This document shows positions 38,549 to 47,003 of a DNA stretch of 64,000 bases, one piece after another. Position 1 is the stretch's first letter. The number at the start of each line of letters is the position of its first letter. This DNA is from Pseudomonadota bacterium. Its GTDB lineage: Bacteria > Pseudomonadota > Alphaproteobacteria > Rhizobiales > Hyphomicrobiaceae. Under the pieces are notes generated by a model. The model had not been told where the DNA came from and searched no databases. It was given only the letters and a program-made list of their open reading frames with translations. The position numbers and the translations under genes were made by a program. Where the stretch lies: contig JAEWIJ010000152.1 of NCBI GenBank assembly GCA_023387235.1, positions 1-64,000 on the forward strand. Reading direction: 5' to 3'.

Positions 38549-39435
38549 TGAGCGGTGCCGGCCATAACGGCGAGACGCTGCGTCAGCTTCTGACGCGCTG
38601 GACGCTGGCGGCCGTATTCGTCGTGGCTGTCCACGCCGGCGTGGCGCTGGCAGTCGCGCACTGGCCGGAGCCCAAGAGCGCGGCCGGCGAGCCGCCGGCT
38701 GCCGTCATGATCGAGCTGGCTCCATTGCCCGTCGCGCCTGAGACGCCGCCGCAGGAAGTGGCCGTGGGCGTTCAGCAGGAGATGAGCACGCAGAGCACGC
38801 CGACTGACGCCAAGGAGGAGCCGGTCAAAGAGGAGCCCGAGCCCGAGGTCGAGCCGGCCAAGGCCGAGCCCCCGCCTGAACCGCCGCCCGAGCCTGTCGA
38901 GCGCGAGGTCGAGGACGAGATCAGCGTGCCGCCGTTGCCGGAAATCGAAACCGCGGCGGCGGTGCTCGATCCGCCGCCTCCGCCTCCGCCACCGACAGAG
39001 AAGGAGGACGAGAAGAAGCCGGAAGAGAAGAAGATCGAGAAGAAGGCTAAGCCCAAGCCGAAGCGCAAATCGGTTGCGCAGACGGCCTCGGCGCCGAAGC
39101 CTGTGAACGTCCCTCGTGCGCGCGCGAATGCGGCGCCGATCTCGGGCGTCGGTGCGTCGATGTCGGTCGCAACCTGGCGCGGCTCCGTGATTGCGCACTT
39201 GAACCGGCACAAGCGCTACCCTGGAGGTGGCGGGGCCGGCACGTCGTCGATAGCCTTCACCATCGATCGCTCGGGCCGCGTGCTGTCGGCACGCCTCATA
39301 CGGTCTTCGGGAAGCGCGATGCTGGACCAGGAGGCGGTGGCCTTGGCCCGGCGCGCAAGTCCGGTTCCTGCGCCGCCCCCCAACATCGGAGGGGGCTCGA
39401 TCGTTCTCAGCGTGCCCGTCCGGTTTTCGAGGTGA
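38545..39435 (+). CDS. tonB: Energy transducer TonB
   Basis: 296 residues. One N-terminal membrane anchor (about 18-40, TLAAVFVVAVHAGVALAVAH) is followed by a long Pro/Glu/Lys-rich spacer (about 60-180, with PPPPPPPP and KPKPKRKS runs). The C-terminal TonB domain has YPGGGGAGTSSIAFTIDRSG, SGSAMLDQEAVALARRA and the terminal VPVRFSR. It spans the periplasm to contact receptor TonB boxes. The ATG overlaps the exbD stop, completing exbB-exbD-tonB. Confidence 0.95.
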   Translation: MMSGAGHNGETLRQLLTRWTLAAVFVVAVHAGVALAVAHWPEPKSAAGEPPAAVMIELAPLPVAPETPPQEVAVGVQQEMSTQSTPTDAKEEPVKEEPEPEVEPAKAEPPPEPPPEPVEREVEDEISVPPLPEIETAAAVLDPPPPPPPPTEKEDEKKPEEKKIEKKAKPKPKRKSVAQTASAPKPVNVPRARANAAPISGVGASMSVATWRGSVIAHLNRHKRYPGGGGAGTSSIAFTIDRSGRVLSARLIRSSGSAMLDQEAVALARRASPVPAPPPNIGGGSIVLSVPVRFSR

Positions 39436-39486
39436 AGAGATGTGCTGCAGGTCTGCATTGCAGTTCGCGACAGGCGGAAATCACAA

Positions 39487-39511
39487 AAACTATACTCATA
39501 CAGTAAACAAT
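39487..39511 (+). promoter_or_regulatory. Candidate iron-type operator, copy C
   Basis: AAACTATAC, 7 bases, GTAAACAAT. The left half is identical to that of copy A; the right half is degenerate. It lies 54 bases before the IalB-family gene, in an AT-rich patch that contrasts with surrounding GC-rich DNA. Confidence 0.4.
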
Positions 39512-39564
39512 ATTCTATAAGCCCCGCAAGGCGTGACGATCAGCGAAAGAAGGGTGGCGAGAGA

Positions 39565-40149
39565 ATGAGTGCGCGCACTTCGAGATGGCATCTGCGGGGT
39601 CTTGCATGTGCGGCGGCTGTCGGTGCGCAGAGCTTGATGACCGCCACAGCGCAGCAGCAGCACGCTGCGCCGGCTCTCACCCAAACGATGTCGGAGACGC
39701 TGCCCGGCGGCGCTTCGTCAGTGCAGGAGACCTTTGGCGCCTGGACCGTGAACTGTCGCATTGTCGATGGCCGCAAAGGCTGCACCTTCTCGCAGGTACG
39801 TGGCAACCAGCAGACAGGCCAGCGCAGCTTTGCGATAGAACTCAGGCCGCCGCGTGATGGCAAGACCGAGGGCATGCTGGTGCTGCCTTTCGGCTTGGCG
39901 CTCAGCGCCGGCGTCAAGCTGACGCTCGACGACAAACCCCTCGGCCAGACTGTTCCTTTCTCAACTTGCGTTCCCGATGGCTGTCTGGCTCCGCTCAGCT
40001 TTCCAACGGTTGCCACGGATGCGGTGAAGAAGGCCAAGGTTCTGACGATCGGCGCTACACGTTCGGGTGCGCCCGAACCCGCAGAGTTCGCTGTGGCGCT
40101 TGATGGTTTTGCTGCAGCGATGACGCGGGTCACGGAGCTCGCGAAGTAA
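39565..40149 (+). CDS. Invasion-associated locus B (IalB) family protein
   Basis: 194 residues from ATG 39565; the upstream open frame is non-homologous. A signal peptide covers about the first 30 residues (LACAAAVGAQSLMTATAQ). The mature part has the IalB pattern FGAWTVNCRI, CTFSQVRGNQQTGQR, MLVLPFGLALSAGVKLTLD and CVPDGCLAPLSF, with cysteines likely forming disulfides. It should be periplasmic or envelope-bound. It lies between tonB and the second signalling module and is preceded by an operator-like dyad, suggesting a link to iron or heme handling rather than invasion. Confidence 0.88.
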   Translation: MSARTSRWHLRGLACAAAVGAQSLMTATAQQQHAAPALTQTMSETLPGGASSVQETFGAWTVNCRIVDGRKGCTFSQVRGNQQTGQRSFAIELRPPRDGKTEGMLVLPFGLALSAGVKLTLDDKPLGQTVPFSTCVPDGCLAPLSFPTVATDAVKKAKVLTIGATRSGAPEPAEFAVALDGFAAAMTRVTELAK

Positions 40150-40454
40150 CGATTGAGTTGCAGCGCGCCAGGTTGCTGGAACGCAATGGCATCCGGCAAT
40201 CGCGGACGATTGGTGCACACCTCGGGCGAAAGTTACAAGAGAGCCTGCGACTTCCGCTCGGCGCCCGACGCTTCCAAGCATTAAACTGTACTTCTTTAGT
40301 ATAGTTATGGCGGATGTCCCGAGAACACGTCTTAGACGCGCTCCAATCTATTGGCATTGAATGATTTTTCGGGCTGAGATAGCAGAGCTTAGGTGCATTT
40401 GAGCGTCCGTTCTCGAGCAGAAACGAGACGGCGCACAGAGAAAGAGTACTGCTT
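40150..40454. other. Regulatory intergenic region upstream of the second ECF gene
   Basis: A 305-base gap holding the strong dyad at 40283-40307 in its middle. No gene is evident; short frames lack motifs. Confidence 0.5.
40283..40307 (+). promoter_or_regulatory. Candidate iron-type operator, copy B (second best match)
   Basis: AAACTGTAC, 7 bases, GTATAGTTA, with eight of nine positions in each half paired as a dyad. It lies about 150 bases before the second ECF sigma gene, the same context and similar distance as copy A at the first ECF gene. Confidence 0.65.
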
Positions 40455-40985
40455 GTGTCACGCTCGATCCCATCGGACCATGAGTCGTTGCTCAATCGAG
40501 CCATCGAACTGCACTACGAAGAGATCAAGGCGGCTGTTCGCCGAACCGGTCACTCCAACGACGGCGCGGTCGACATCGTCCATGAGCTGTACGTCCGGCT
40601 TGCCGAGAAGCCCGAAAGCCTGAAGGCGACGCGATCAGTCTATGCGTTCCTGGCGCGTGCCGCCGTCAATCTCGGCATAGACAAATTGCGGAGAGAAGGA
40701 CGGGAAAGGCGCCTCTTCTCCGGAACCGAGGCAGAGGCGATGGCGGTCGTCGCGGAGACGCCCGCCCCCGATCATGGTCTTGAGGTCAGCGCGCGGCTTG
40801 CTGTCCTGCATCAGGCGATACTGGATCTGCCGACCCGACGGCGGGACGTTTTCATCCTGCACCGCCTGCATCAAATGGAGCCTGATGCCATCGCGAAGCG
40901 GCTACGGATCTCCCGAAATATGGTCGACCGCCATCTCCGCCGTGCGCTTCTCCATTGCCTCGACCGTCTGGCCGAGTTGGATTGA
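40455..40985 (+). CDS. Second ECF sigma factor, FecI-like
   Basis: 176 residues from a GTG start (GTGTCACGC) after an AAAGAG element; no in-frame ATG lies near. Region 2 has DGAVDIVHELYVRLAEKPE and AFLARAAVNLGIDKLRREGR. Region 4 has LDLPTRRRDVFILHRLHQME and AIAKRLRISRNMVDRHLRRA. It belongs with the FecI-type factors. It heads the second sigma/FecR/receptor set and is clearly diverged from the factor at 30611, so the modules should keep separate specificity. Confidence 0.9.
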   Translation: MSRSIPSDHESLLNRAIELHYEEIKAAVRRTGHSNDGAVDIVHELYVRLAEKPESLKATRSVYAFLARAAVNLGIDKLRREGRERRLFSGTEAEAMAVVAETPAPDHGLEVSARLAVLHQAILDLPTRRRDVFILHRLHQMEPDAIAKRLRISRNMVDRHLRRALLHCLDRLAELD

Positions 40986-41061
40986 AACGTCCTAATTTGC
41001 CTCTCTCGATCGTCTTCTCGATGAGAGGACGCTCGTCGCATCGTCGTCGCAGGTAGCCCAG

Positions 41062-42012
41062 ATGTCAAAAGCCGAGATCGCGAAAGCACGTCGCCGCCGC
41101 GAGGAGGCCGTCGACTGGGTCTTGCGCAATCGAGAAGCCGAGCTGTCGCTGAACGTGACGGCGGAATTCGAGGCGTGGTGCGCGCGCGATCCGGCCAACA
41201 AGGCCGCGTACGATCAAGCGAGCCAGCTGCTGAGTGATGCGCGCTCGGCGATACTCGGCGACAGTGAGCTTGCGGCTAGCAATCCGCAGCGGAAGACATC
41301 GGCTGTTTCTAAAGTCGTGGGGACGCTTGCCATCATCGGCCTCATCGCCGGTGCTTTCCTGGCGCTGGACGGACCGATGCGGCTGCAGGCGGACCGGATC
41401 GCGGGCATCGGCGAGATACCCGTCATTCAACTCGCGGATGGATCCAAGGTCCAGCTCAACGCGACCTCTGCCGTAGCGTTCGAGCTCGGAGGAGCGCGGC
41501 GTGTCGTCAGGCTCCTACGCGGGGAGGCTTACTTCCAGGTGGCAAAGGATCCGCAGCGCCCGTTTGTTGTTGAAGCCATGGGCGGTGAGACGACCGCGCT
41601 CGGGACGGCCTTCAATGTGCGCCTGTCGGATGCGGTGGCCGACGTCGCCGTCACGGAGCATCGCGTGAGGGTCGCAGCCGCGAATGGCGCAGCGGTTGTC
41701 GAGGTCGGCGAAGGGCAGGGTGCGGCGTACTCCGCCGGGGGGCGGATCGGCGCTGTCGGGTCTCGCGACCTTGATGCCGATCTCGCCTGGCGCCGCGGTC
41801 AGCTCGTCGTCGACAACGTGCCTTTGGCAAGCGTGGTCGATCAAATCGCCCATCACTTCCGCGGGCGGATCGTGATCATGCCCGGCACGGCGAGCCGCCG
41901 TGTCAGCGGTACCTTCACGATCTCCGATCCCCAGGCAGCATTCGCGCTGCTGCGAAGCTCGCTCCGGATCACCGTGCAGCAGTTCGGCCCCATCGTCTTC
42001 ATCCGCGACTGA
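41062..42012 (+). CDS. Second FecR-family transducer
   Basis: 316 residues. The N-terminal DUF4880 region has EAVDWVLRNREAELSLN and FEAWCARDPANKAAYDQA. A membrane span follows at about 90-108 (VVGTLAIIGLIAGAFLALDG). The periplasmic FecR domain is IQLADGSKVQLNATSAVAFE, RVVRLLRGEAYFQVAKDPQR and, near the end, the secretin-like VVDQIAHHFRGRIVI with ISDPQAAFALLRSSL. It should relay the receptor signal to the sigma factor at 40455. Confidence 0.92.
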   Translation: MSKAEIAKARRRREEAVDWVLRNREAELSLNVTAEFEAWCARDPANKAAYDQASQLLSDARSAILGDSELAASNPQRKTSAVSKVVGTLAIIGLIAGAFLALDGPMRLQADRIAGIGEIPVIQLADGSKVQLNATSAVAFELGGARRVVRLLRGEAYFQVAKDPQRPFVVEAMGGETTALGTAFNVRLSDAVADVAVTEHRVRVAAANGAAVVEVGEGQGAAYSAGGRIGAVGSRDLDADLAWRRGQLVVDNVPLASVVDQIAHHFRGRIVIMPGTASRRVSGTFTISDPQAAFALLRSSLRITVQQFGPIVFIRD

Positions 42013-42164
42013 GGTGCGAGAGCAACAGTCTGCCAGGTGCATTCTTGATTATTGCCGTCAGGATAGTCCCAGCCCGTCTCCCTCGTTCGTCTACCGACTG
42101 AGCGCCGCAATGGAGCTGACGTTGCGGTGCGCAGTTTTGTGGGTTTGTAGCAAGGGGACCGGGG

Positions 42165-44513
42165 ATGGCAGCACACGGCAAGAAGGCGTCGGAGCGAGCA
42201 GGGCTCTATTGCGTATTGTCTGCCGCATTGATGGCGGGCACCATGCTTGCGACGGCACATCTCGACGCATCAGGCGCGCTGGCCCAGTCATCTCGACCGC
42301 AATCGGGCACGATAAGCATCCCGCCCGGCCCGCTGACGCCAGCTCTCAACCGGCTCGCGGCCCGGACCGGTCTCCAGATCCTCTACGATGCCAACATAGC
42401 CGAGGGCCGGCGGACAAACGGCGTCTCAGGCGCAGCGACGCCGAACCAGGCGCTATCGGCGCTGCTGGCCGGGACGGGGGTTACGTTCCGCTATACAGGC
42501 GCCAATACCGTCACCATCGTTGATGCGAGCGCCGCCGACGGCGGCGCAACTATTGAAGGCGCGGTTGCGCTCGACACAATCGATGTTTCCGGGGGCGGCG
42601 GCTGGCAAACTGATCCAGATCGGGTTTACGAGACACCAGCAGGCGTCAGTGCCGTCACTTCCGAGATGCTCGGCGAGAAATTCGCAGGCGACGTCGATAG
42701 TGCATTGCGGTCAGTACCCGGGACCTTCACCCGAATGAACGAATCTTCGGCCGGCGTCGGTGTAAACATTCGTGGCTTCGAGGGATTTGGCCGCGTCAAC
42801 ATGATGATTGATGGCGTGCGCCAGAGCTTCAGGGTATTCGGGCACGGTGTGAACGGCGGCAGCACATACGTCGATCCAGCACTGCTCGCGGGCGTCGAAA
42901 TAGCGCGCGGTGCAGTCACCGATGTGACGGGTATCGGCGCTCTCGCGGGCTCGGCCAATTTTCGAACACTGAATGTGGACGACATCCTTCTTCCTGGCCG
43001 CAACTACGGAATGATGAACACCGTGCGCTTCGGCACCAACGGCTACAACGCCTCGGTCATGTCATCGGCTGCGATGCGTAGCAATGGGACCAGCGCTGCC
43101 GTTGCCTTCAGCCACCACGCAACTAACGATTACGAGAGTGGGCGCGGCAAGATCGAGACCGGAACATGGCAGGATCTTACGTCCGGTCTTGCCAAGCTCA
43201 ATTTCGGCGAAGCATCGGACCACAAGCTGAGCCTCGGCGCTGTCTGGTACGACAACGATACGACATTGACCGGTTCCTCGTTTCCGATCTCGAACCAGAC
43301 GTATACTATCAAGTATCGCTTCAATCCCGGCAATGACCTGATCAACTTGCGGGTGAACGCCGCCTACAACATTACCGAGGCGGACTACACGTCGAGCAGT
43401 ACCGGTGCCGTGGCGCCGGTTCGCAACGAAGGTCTCAGCTTCGATTTCACCAACACTTCGATCGCGAGGTTGGGTGACACGACGCTGACGTTCGACTATG
43501 GCGCGGCTTACGTCCGAGATGATGTCGACAATGGCGGAAATGCGCTGCTCAGTGTGCATCCGGGCCGTCAGGACGTTGCCGGTGCCTTTGCGACGGGTAA
43601 GCTGAGCTGGGGCATCTTCGATCTGATCGGCGGCCTTCGCTACGACTACTACGCGATCACTGGAACGACGGCACCGATTGCGTTTCCGCCAGCTCCGGGA
43701 AGCGCCATCGACAATTCCGGCGGAGAATGGAGTCCGAAGCTGACGCTGGCGGCAAAGCCCCTTTCATGGCTGCAGCTCTACGGCACTTACGAGCATTCCT
43801 TCCGGCCGCCCACGGTTTCCGAGACCCTGTTCCCAGGTGTTCATGGGGTGAGCAGCGGTACATACGCAAATCCTGATCTGAAGGGGGAGCGCAGCAGAGG
43901 TTGGGAAGCGGGTATCAACATTCTCAAGAATGGACTGTTCGCCGCAAACGACGTGCTGCGGCTGAAGGCGAACTATTTCCGTGCGGACATTGAGGACTAT
44001 GTTGCATTCGACATCACCGATATGTCGACCTTCCGTATCCAGTTCACGAATTTGGCCGGCGTCACGCCGATATCGGGCGTGGAATTGCAGGGATCGTACG
44101 ACGCGGGATTCGCCTACGTAAACGTGGCCTATACGAACTCCGACATCACGCTGCCTCAGGGCATCTACACCGGTTCTGGCGCCGGTGATCTCGGGCAACT
44201 GCCGACAGAATATCTGACACTCGACCTGGGTGTGCGGCTACTCGATCAGAAGTTGACGCTTGGCGGGCAGATGCGCTGGGTCGGCAGTTCTCTGCGTACA
44301 GGAACGCTCAACTTCCCGATCCCTCCGCCCATCAAGGTCGCCGAGTACACGTTGTTCGACGCCTACGCGAGCTTCAAGGTCAATGAGAGCGTGAAGCTTT
44401 TCATCAATGCCGAGAATGTGACGGACGTCTATTATATGCCGGCCCTGAAGTACCATCTTGGCGACGCCGGACCAGGTCGCCGCATCATCGGCGGTGCGAC
44501 GCTGCGCTTCTGA
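42165..44513 (+). CDS. TonB-dependent heme-type receptor with STN domain
   Basis: 782 residues. A signal sequence covers about residues 1-42 (cleaved near GALAQS). The STN domain is about 45-125 (ISIPPGPLTPALNRLAARTG, LLAGTGVTFRYTGANTV). The linker ALDTIDVSGGGG is shared with the receptor at 32280. The plug reads RSVPGTFTRMNESSAGVGVN and VEIARGAVTDVTGIGALAGS. The barrel carries FRPPTVSETLFPG and NPDLKGERSRGWE, the FRAP/NPNL-like boxes of heme and hemoglobin receptors, and ends with a terminal GGATLRF. It is the output and sensor of the second signalling module. AGGGG precedes the ATG. Confidence 0.94.
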   Translation: MAAHGKKASERAGLYCVLSAALMAGTMLATAHLDASGALAQSSRPQSGTISIPPGPLTPALNRLAARTGLQILYDANIAEGRRTNGVSGAATPNQALSALLAGTGVTFRYTGANTVTIVDASAADGGATIEGAVALDTIDVSGGGGWQTDPDRVYETPAGVSAVTSEMLGEKFAGDVDSALRSVPGTFTRMNESSAGVGVNIRGFEGFGRVNMMIDGVRQSFRVFGHGVNGGSTYVDPALLAGVEIARGAVTDVTGIGALAGSANFRTLNVDDILLPGRNYGMMNTVRFGTNGYNASVMSSAAMRSNGTSAAVAFSHHATNDYESGRGKIETGTWQDLTSGLAKLNFGEASDHKLSLGAVWYDNDTTLTGSSFPISNQTYTIKYRFNPGNDLINLRVNAAYNITEADYTSSSTGAVAPVRNEGLSFDFTNTSIARLGDTTLTFDYGAAYVRDDVDNGGNALLSVHPGRQDVAGAFATGKLSWGIFDLIGGLRYDYYAITGTTAPIAFPPAPGSAIDNSGGEWSPKLTLAAKPLSWLQLYGTYEHSFRPPTVSETLFPGVHGVSSGTYANPDLKGERSRGWEAGINILKNGLFAANDVLRLKANYFRADIEDYVAFDITDMSTFRIQFTNLAGVTPISGVELQGSYDAGFAYVNVAYTNSDITLPQGIYTGSGAGDLGQLPTEYLTLDLGVRLLDQKLTLGGQMRWVGSSLRTGTLNFPIPPPIKVAEYTLFDAYASFKVNESVKLFINAENVTDVYYMPALKYHLGDAGPGRRIIGGATLRF

Positions 44514-44568
44514 TTGGATGTAAAAGGGGGAGGCGGGCCGGAGCATCGGTGTCAGAGTAAATGGTGAC

Positions 44569-44842
44569 GCTTCTGACCCGTTTCCGGTTGCCAGAGCAGG
44601 ATCGCCATTGAGGCGAGCTCAGTGCCGTTGTCGCTGACCACCATTGTGGGCCGACCGCGCCACGCGATCAGTCCGTTCGCGAACGTGTCCGAGACGAAGT
44701 CCAACGACCAGCGCTGGTTCTTGCCCTGAGGCACGGTAGCCGGCGCTCGTGACCCGAGCACACGCTTGCGGCCTCCCCGCTTGCGGACGACAAGCCGCTC
44801 CTCCCGGTAGATGCGTACGAGTGCGTAGGCAGGCACCAATGC
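44569..44842 (-). pseudogene. IS3-family transposase (OrfB) remnant with internal deletion
   Basis: The minus strand reads VRIYREERLVVRKRGGRKR, then NQRWSLDFVSDTFANG, then directly WRGRPTMVVSDNGTELAS. In intact IS3-group transposases about 45 residues, including a catalytic aspartate region, separate FVSD and RGRP. The N- and C-terminal parts are also missing. The SDNGTE motif contains the second catalytic aspartate. No terminal inverted repeats were found. It is inactive and marks an old insertion between the heme receptor and the next gene set. Confidence 0.7.
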
Positions 44843-44871
44843 ATTGGGCCCTGCAATGCCGGAAGCCCGGC

Positions 44872-45495
44872 TCATCCCGATAGGAGCAGCGATATTCCCG
44901 TGAGGCATAGCGCACCTATCCACACTGCATCGACGTTGAACCACGCTTGGCGCAGGACGCCGACGCCGAGCCACTCGTAAACGAGACCGGCGACGAGGAC
45001 AGTCGTTGCAGCCATCGCCAGTGTGTGAATGCCGGCACTGACCAGCACAGTTGCAGCGAGCGGTGCCGCCCCGCTGCCGCTGCTTTCGAGGCATGACGAC
45101 ATGATCGCCGGCCAGAGCATGAGGCCGGCGCCGTGAGCGGTCGCCATGAGGAACGACCAGACGGCAAGACCCAGGAGGCCGGTCTGCATACCGAAACGGA
45201 CGCGATGGCGATGGCCGAGACGCCAATGATAGGCGGCCCACACGAGCAGCAGCAGTCCGGCACCGATACGCACCGCGCCGTGTGGAATTAGAATGCCGGC
45301 AACGGCGAGCAGGCCGGCAACGACACCGATCGATAGCGCGTGTCCGGCGGCGATCGGCAGCAGGGAAACGAAGACGACTGTCCGGCTCTGCCGGTGCAGA
45401 CCGAGTGCCACCGCAAACAGCCATCCCATGGCCGGATTGAGCCCGTGGAAGGCGCCCAATCCGACGAGTGCGAGCGATGGCAATGTCTCGTTCAT
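44872..45495 (-). CDS. Polytopic membrane protein, possible metal/solute transporter
   Basis: 207 residues from ATG 45495 (MNETLPSLAL); an upstream extension is arginine-rich and unlikely. About six hydrophobic segments occur. Histidine motifs AFHGLNPAMGWLFAVALGL and AAGHALSIG in the first segments resemble NicO/HupE-like metal-transport proteins, but I cannot assign it to a family with certainty. It is transcribed just after the methanethiol-oxidase homologue with a 55-base gap, so a role in supplying that enzyme's metal or handling its products is possible. Confidence 0.75.
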   Translation of the reverse strand: MNETLPSLALVGLGAFHGLNPAMGWLFAVALGLHRQSRTVVFVSLLPIAAGHALSIGVVAGLLAVAGILIPHGAVRIGAGLLLLVWAAYHWRLGHRHRVRFGMQTGLLGLAVWSFLMATAHGAGLMLWPAIMSSCLESSGSGAAPLAATVLVSAGIHTLAMAATTVLVAGLVYEWLGVGVLRQAWFNVDAVWIGALCLTGISLLLSG

Positions 45496-45550
45496 GACCG
45501 GTCCAGCCGTCTGCCGAAGCGACCGGGCGGACCCGATCGCGCTTGAGCTC

Positions 45551-46945
45551 TTACGGATAGCAGTACGAGTCCGACGAGCAGTCGCCGCCTTCGAGGCGTA
45601 CCTGATGCGGGCGATGCGGCGAGGGCCACTGCACGAAGAACTTCGGATCGAAGGCGATGCCGCCATTCGGGTCGGTGTCGAGCTTCACCATCCAGCCCTC
45701 GATGCCGTCGGGATAGAACTGCGGATCGATGGCGCCGTAGAGCGAGTTGGTGAAGTAGACGCGGCGGCCGTCGCGGCTGATCTCGACCATCTGCGGGCCG
45801 CCGCTCAGCGCGCCGTTCCTGGCGCCGGGATGCGTGGCCTTCGAGACGATGCCGCCGATCCGCACCTTGCCTGTGAGCTTGGGATTGAAGGGATCGGACA
45901 CATCGTACTGCTGCAGGTCGCCGGTGCCCCAGCAGGCGACGTAGAGGAACCTGTCGTCCATCGAGAGATCGATGTCGGTGACAAGCGGCGGCACCGCCTT
46001 GAAGCCCTTGAGTAACGGCGGCAGATCGTCCTCGTTCGCCGGCTCGGCCGGGATCTCGATTATTTTCTTCACTGCCCACTTGTCGCCGTCCTTGTACCAA
46101 GTCCAGATCGACGACGAGAGATTCTCGAGACTGACGACGCAGTTGACGAAGCCGTAGGCCTTGGTCGGATCGTGCGCGGGCCTGAGCTCGAACACGAGCT
46201 GGTACTTGTCGCCGAAGTCGATGGTCTGCAGGTGCTTCCTCTTGTGCAGATCCCAAAAGTGCAGGCGGCGGCCGTACTGAGCACCGAGTAGAACCTCGGG
46301 GATCAGACCGTTCTCGAAGGTATCCGGCGTGCCCCATTCGCTGGTGACAAGTGTGTCGTGGCCGAGGTGCCACCAGGCGTCATAGGCGAAGTGCTGTGGT
46401 CCGCGATCCATCTCCCATTGCCCGCGCACGTCGAACGTCTCGTGGTCCATCAGGAACACGCCGCCGGGTCCCTTGCCCTCGCGGTTGCCGAGCGCGGCGA
46501 CATAGATGCCCTCGGGGCCGCAGTGCACGGTGTGGGGACGCGTGTAGCCGGCCTTGTCGGCAACCTCCGCAGGCTCGACGACCTTGACGATCTTCGGGTT
46601 CCTGGGATCGGGCTTGGTGTCGAGGATATGGATGCGCGAGGAGCGCAAGCCCGGCACCACGAGGTAGCGCCGTTCGGCGTGCGCGTGCGGGGCGTTGGGG
46701 CAGAGGCACGACGAGCAGGCATTCCAGCCGAAATGATGCAGCTCGTCGCCCGTGTTCGGCATCGATGTCGTGCCGATGATCTGCGAATAGGTCTTCGACT
46801 TGGGATCGACATCGACCACGGCGATCGCATCGGGAGTCTTTCGATCGGGATCGAAGGCGGCGACGTAGGCCAGTGTTTCGGGTGCTGCCTTCATCGCCAT
46901 ACGCGGCGAGGGATAGAAGCTTGGGTCGGGTGTCCAGGTTGCCAT
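45551..46945 (-). CDS. Selenium-binding protein 56 / methanethiol oxidase homologue
   Basis: 464 residues, the normal size of the SELENBP1/MtoX family. The conserved beginning TPDPSFYPSPRMAMKA is followed by GDELHHFGWNACSSC, the active-site cysteine region, then PHTVHCGPEGIYVAALGN and RGPQHFAYDAWWHLGH with conserved histidines. The C-terminal half has DIDLSMDDRFLYVACWGTGD. Bacterial MtoX oxidises methanethiol to formaldehyde, hydrogen peroxide and hydrogen sulfide and needs copper. No signal peptide is visible here. GAGAGGA lies nine bases before the ATG. The adjacent membrane protein and MFS transporter may belong to the same pathway. Confidence 0.92.
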   Translation of the reverse strand: MATWTPDPSFYPSPRMAMKAAPETLAYVAAFDPDRKTPDAIAVVDVDPKSKTYSQIIGTTSMPNTGDELHHFGWNACSSCLCPNAPHAHAERRYLVVPGLRSSRIHILDTKPDPRNPKIVKVVEPAEVADKAGYTRPHTVHCGPEGIYVAALGNREGKGPGGVFLMDHETFDVRGQWEMDRGPQHFAYDAWWHLGHDTLVTSEWGTPDTFENGLIPEVLLGAQYGRRLHFWDLHKRKHLQTIDFGDKYQLVFELRPAHDPTKAYGFVNCVVSLENLSSSIWTWYKDGDKWAVKKIIEIPAEPANEDDLPPLLKGFKAVPPLVTDIDLSMDDRFLYVACWGTGDLQQYDVSDPFNPKLTGKVRIGGIVSKATHPGARNGALSGGPQMVEISRDGRRVYFTNSLYGAIDPQFYPDGIEGWMVKLDTDPNGGIAFDPKFFVQWPSPHRPHQVRLEGGDCSSDSYCYP

Positions 46946-47003
46946 GATGTGTATCCTCTCATTGGCTGCCGTTTTTCCGTTCGCTTCTTCATGCGGCGAG
47001 TGC

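Noticed and set aside
42040..42070. A further copy of the 25-bp operator before the second heme receptor
   Set aside because: ATTCTTGAT-N7-GTCAGGATA matches too few positions; this gene is more likely driven by the ECF factor.
44569..44842. Active IS3 element
   Set aside because: Internal deletion of the catalytic core, missing ends and no terminal repeats found.
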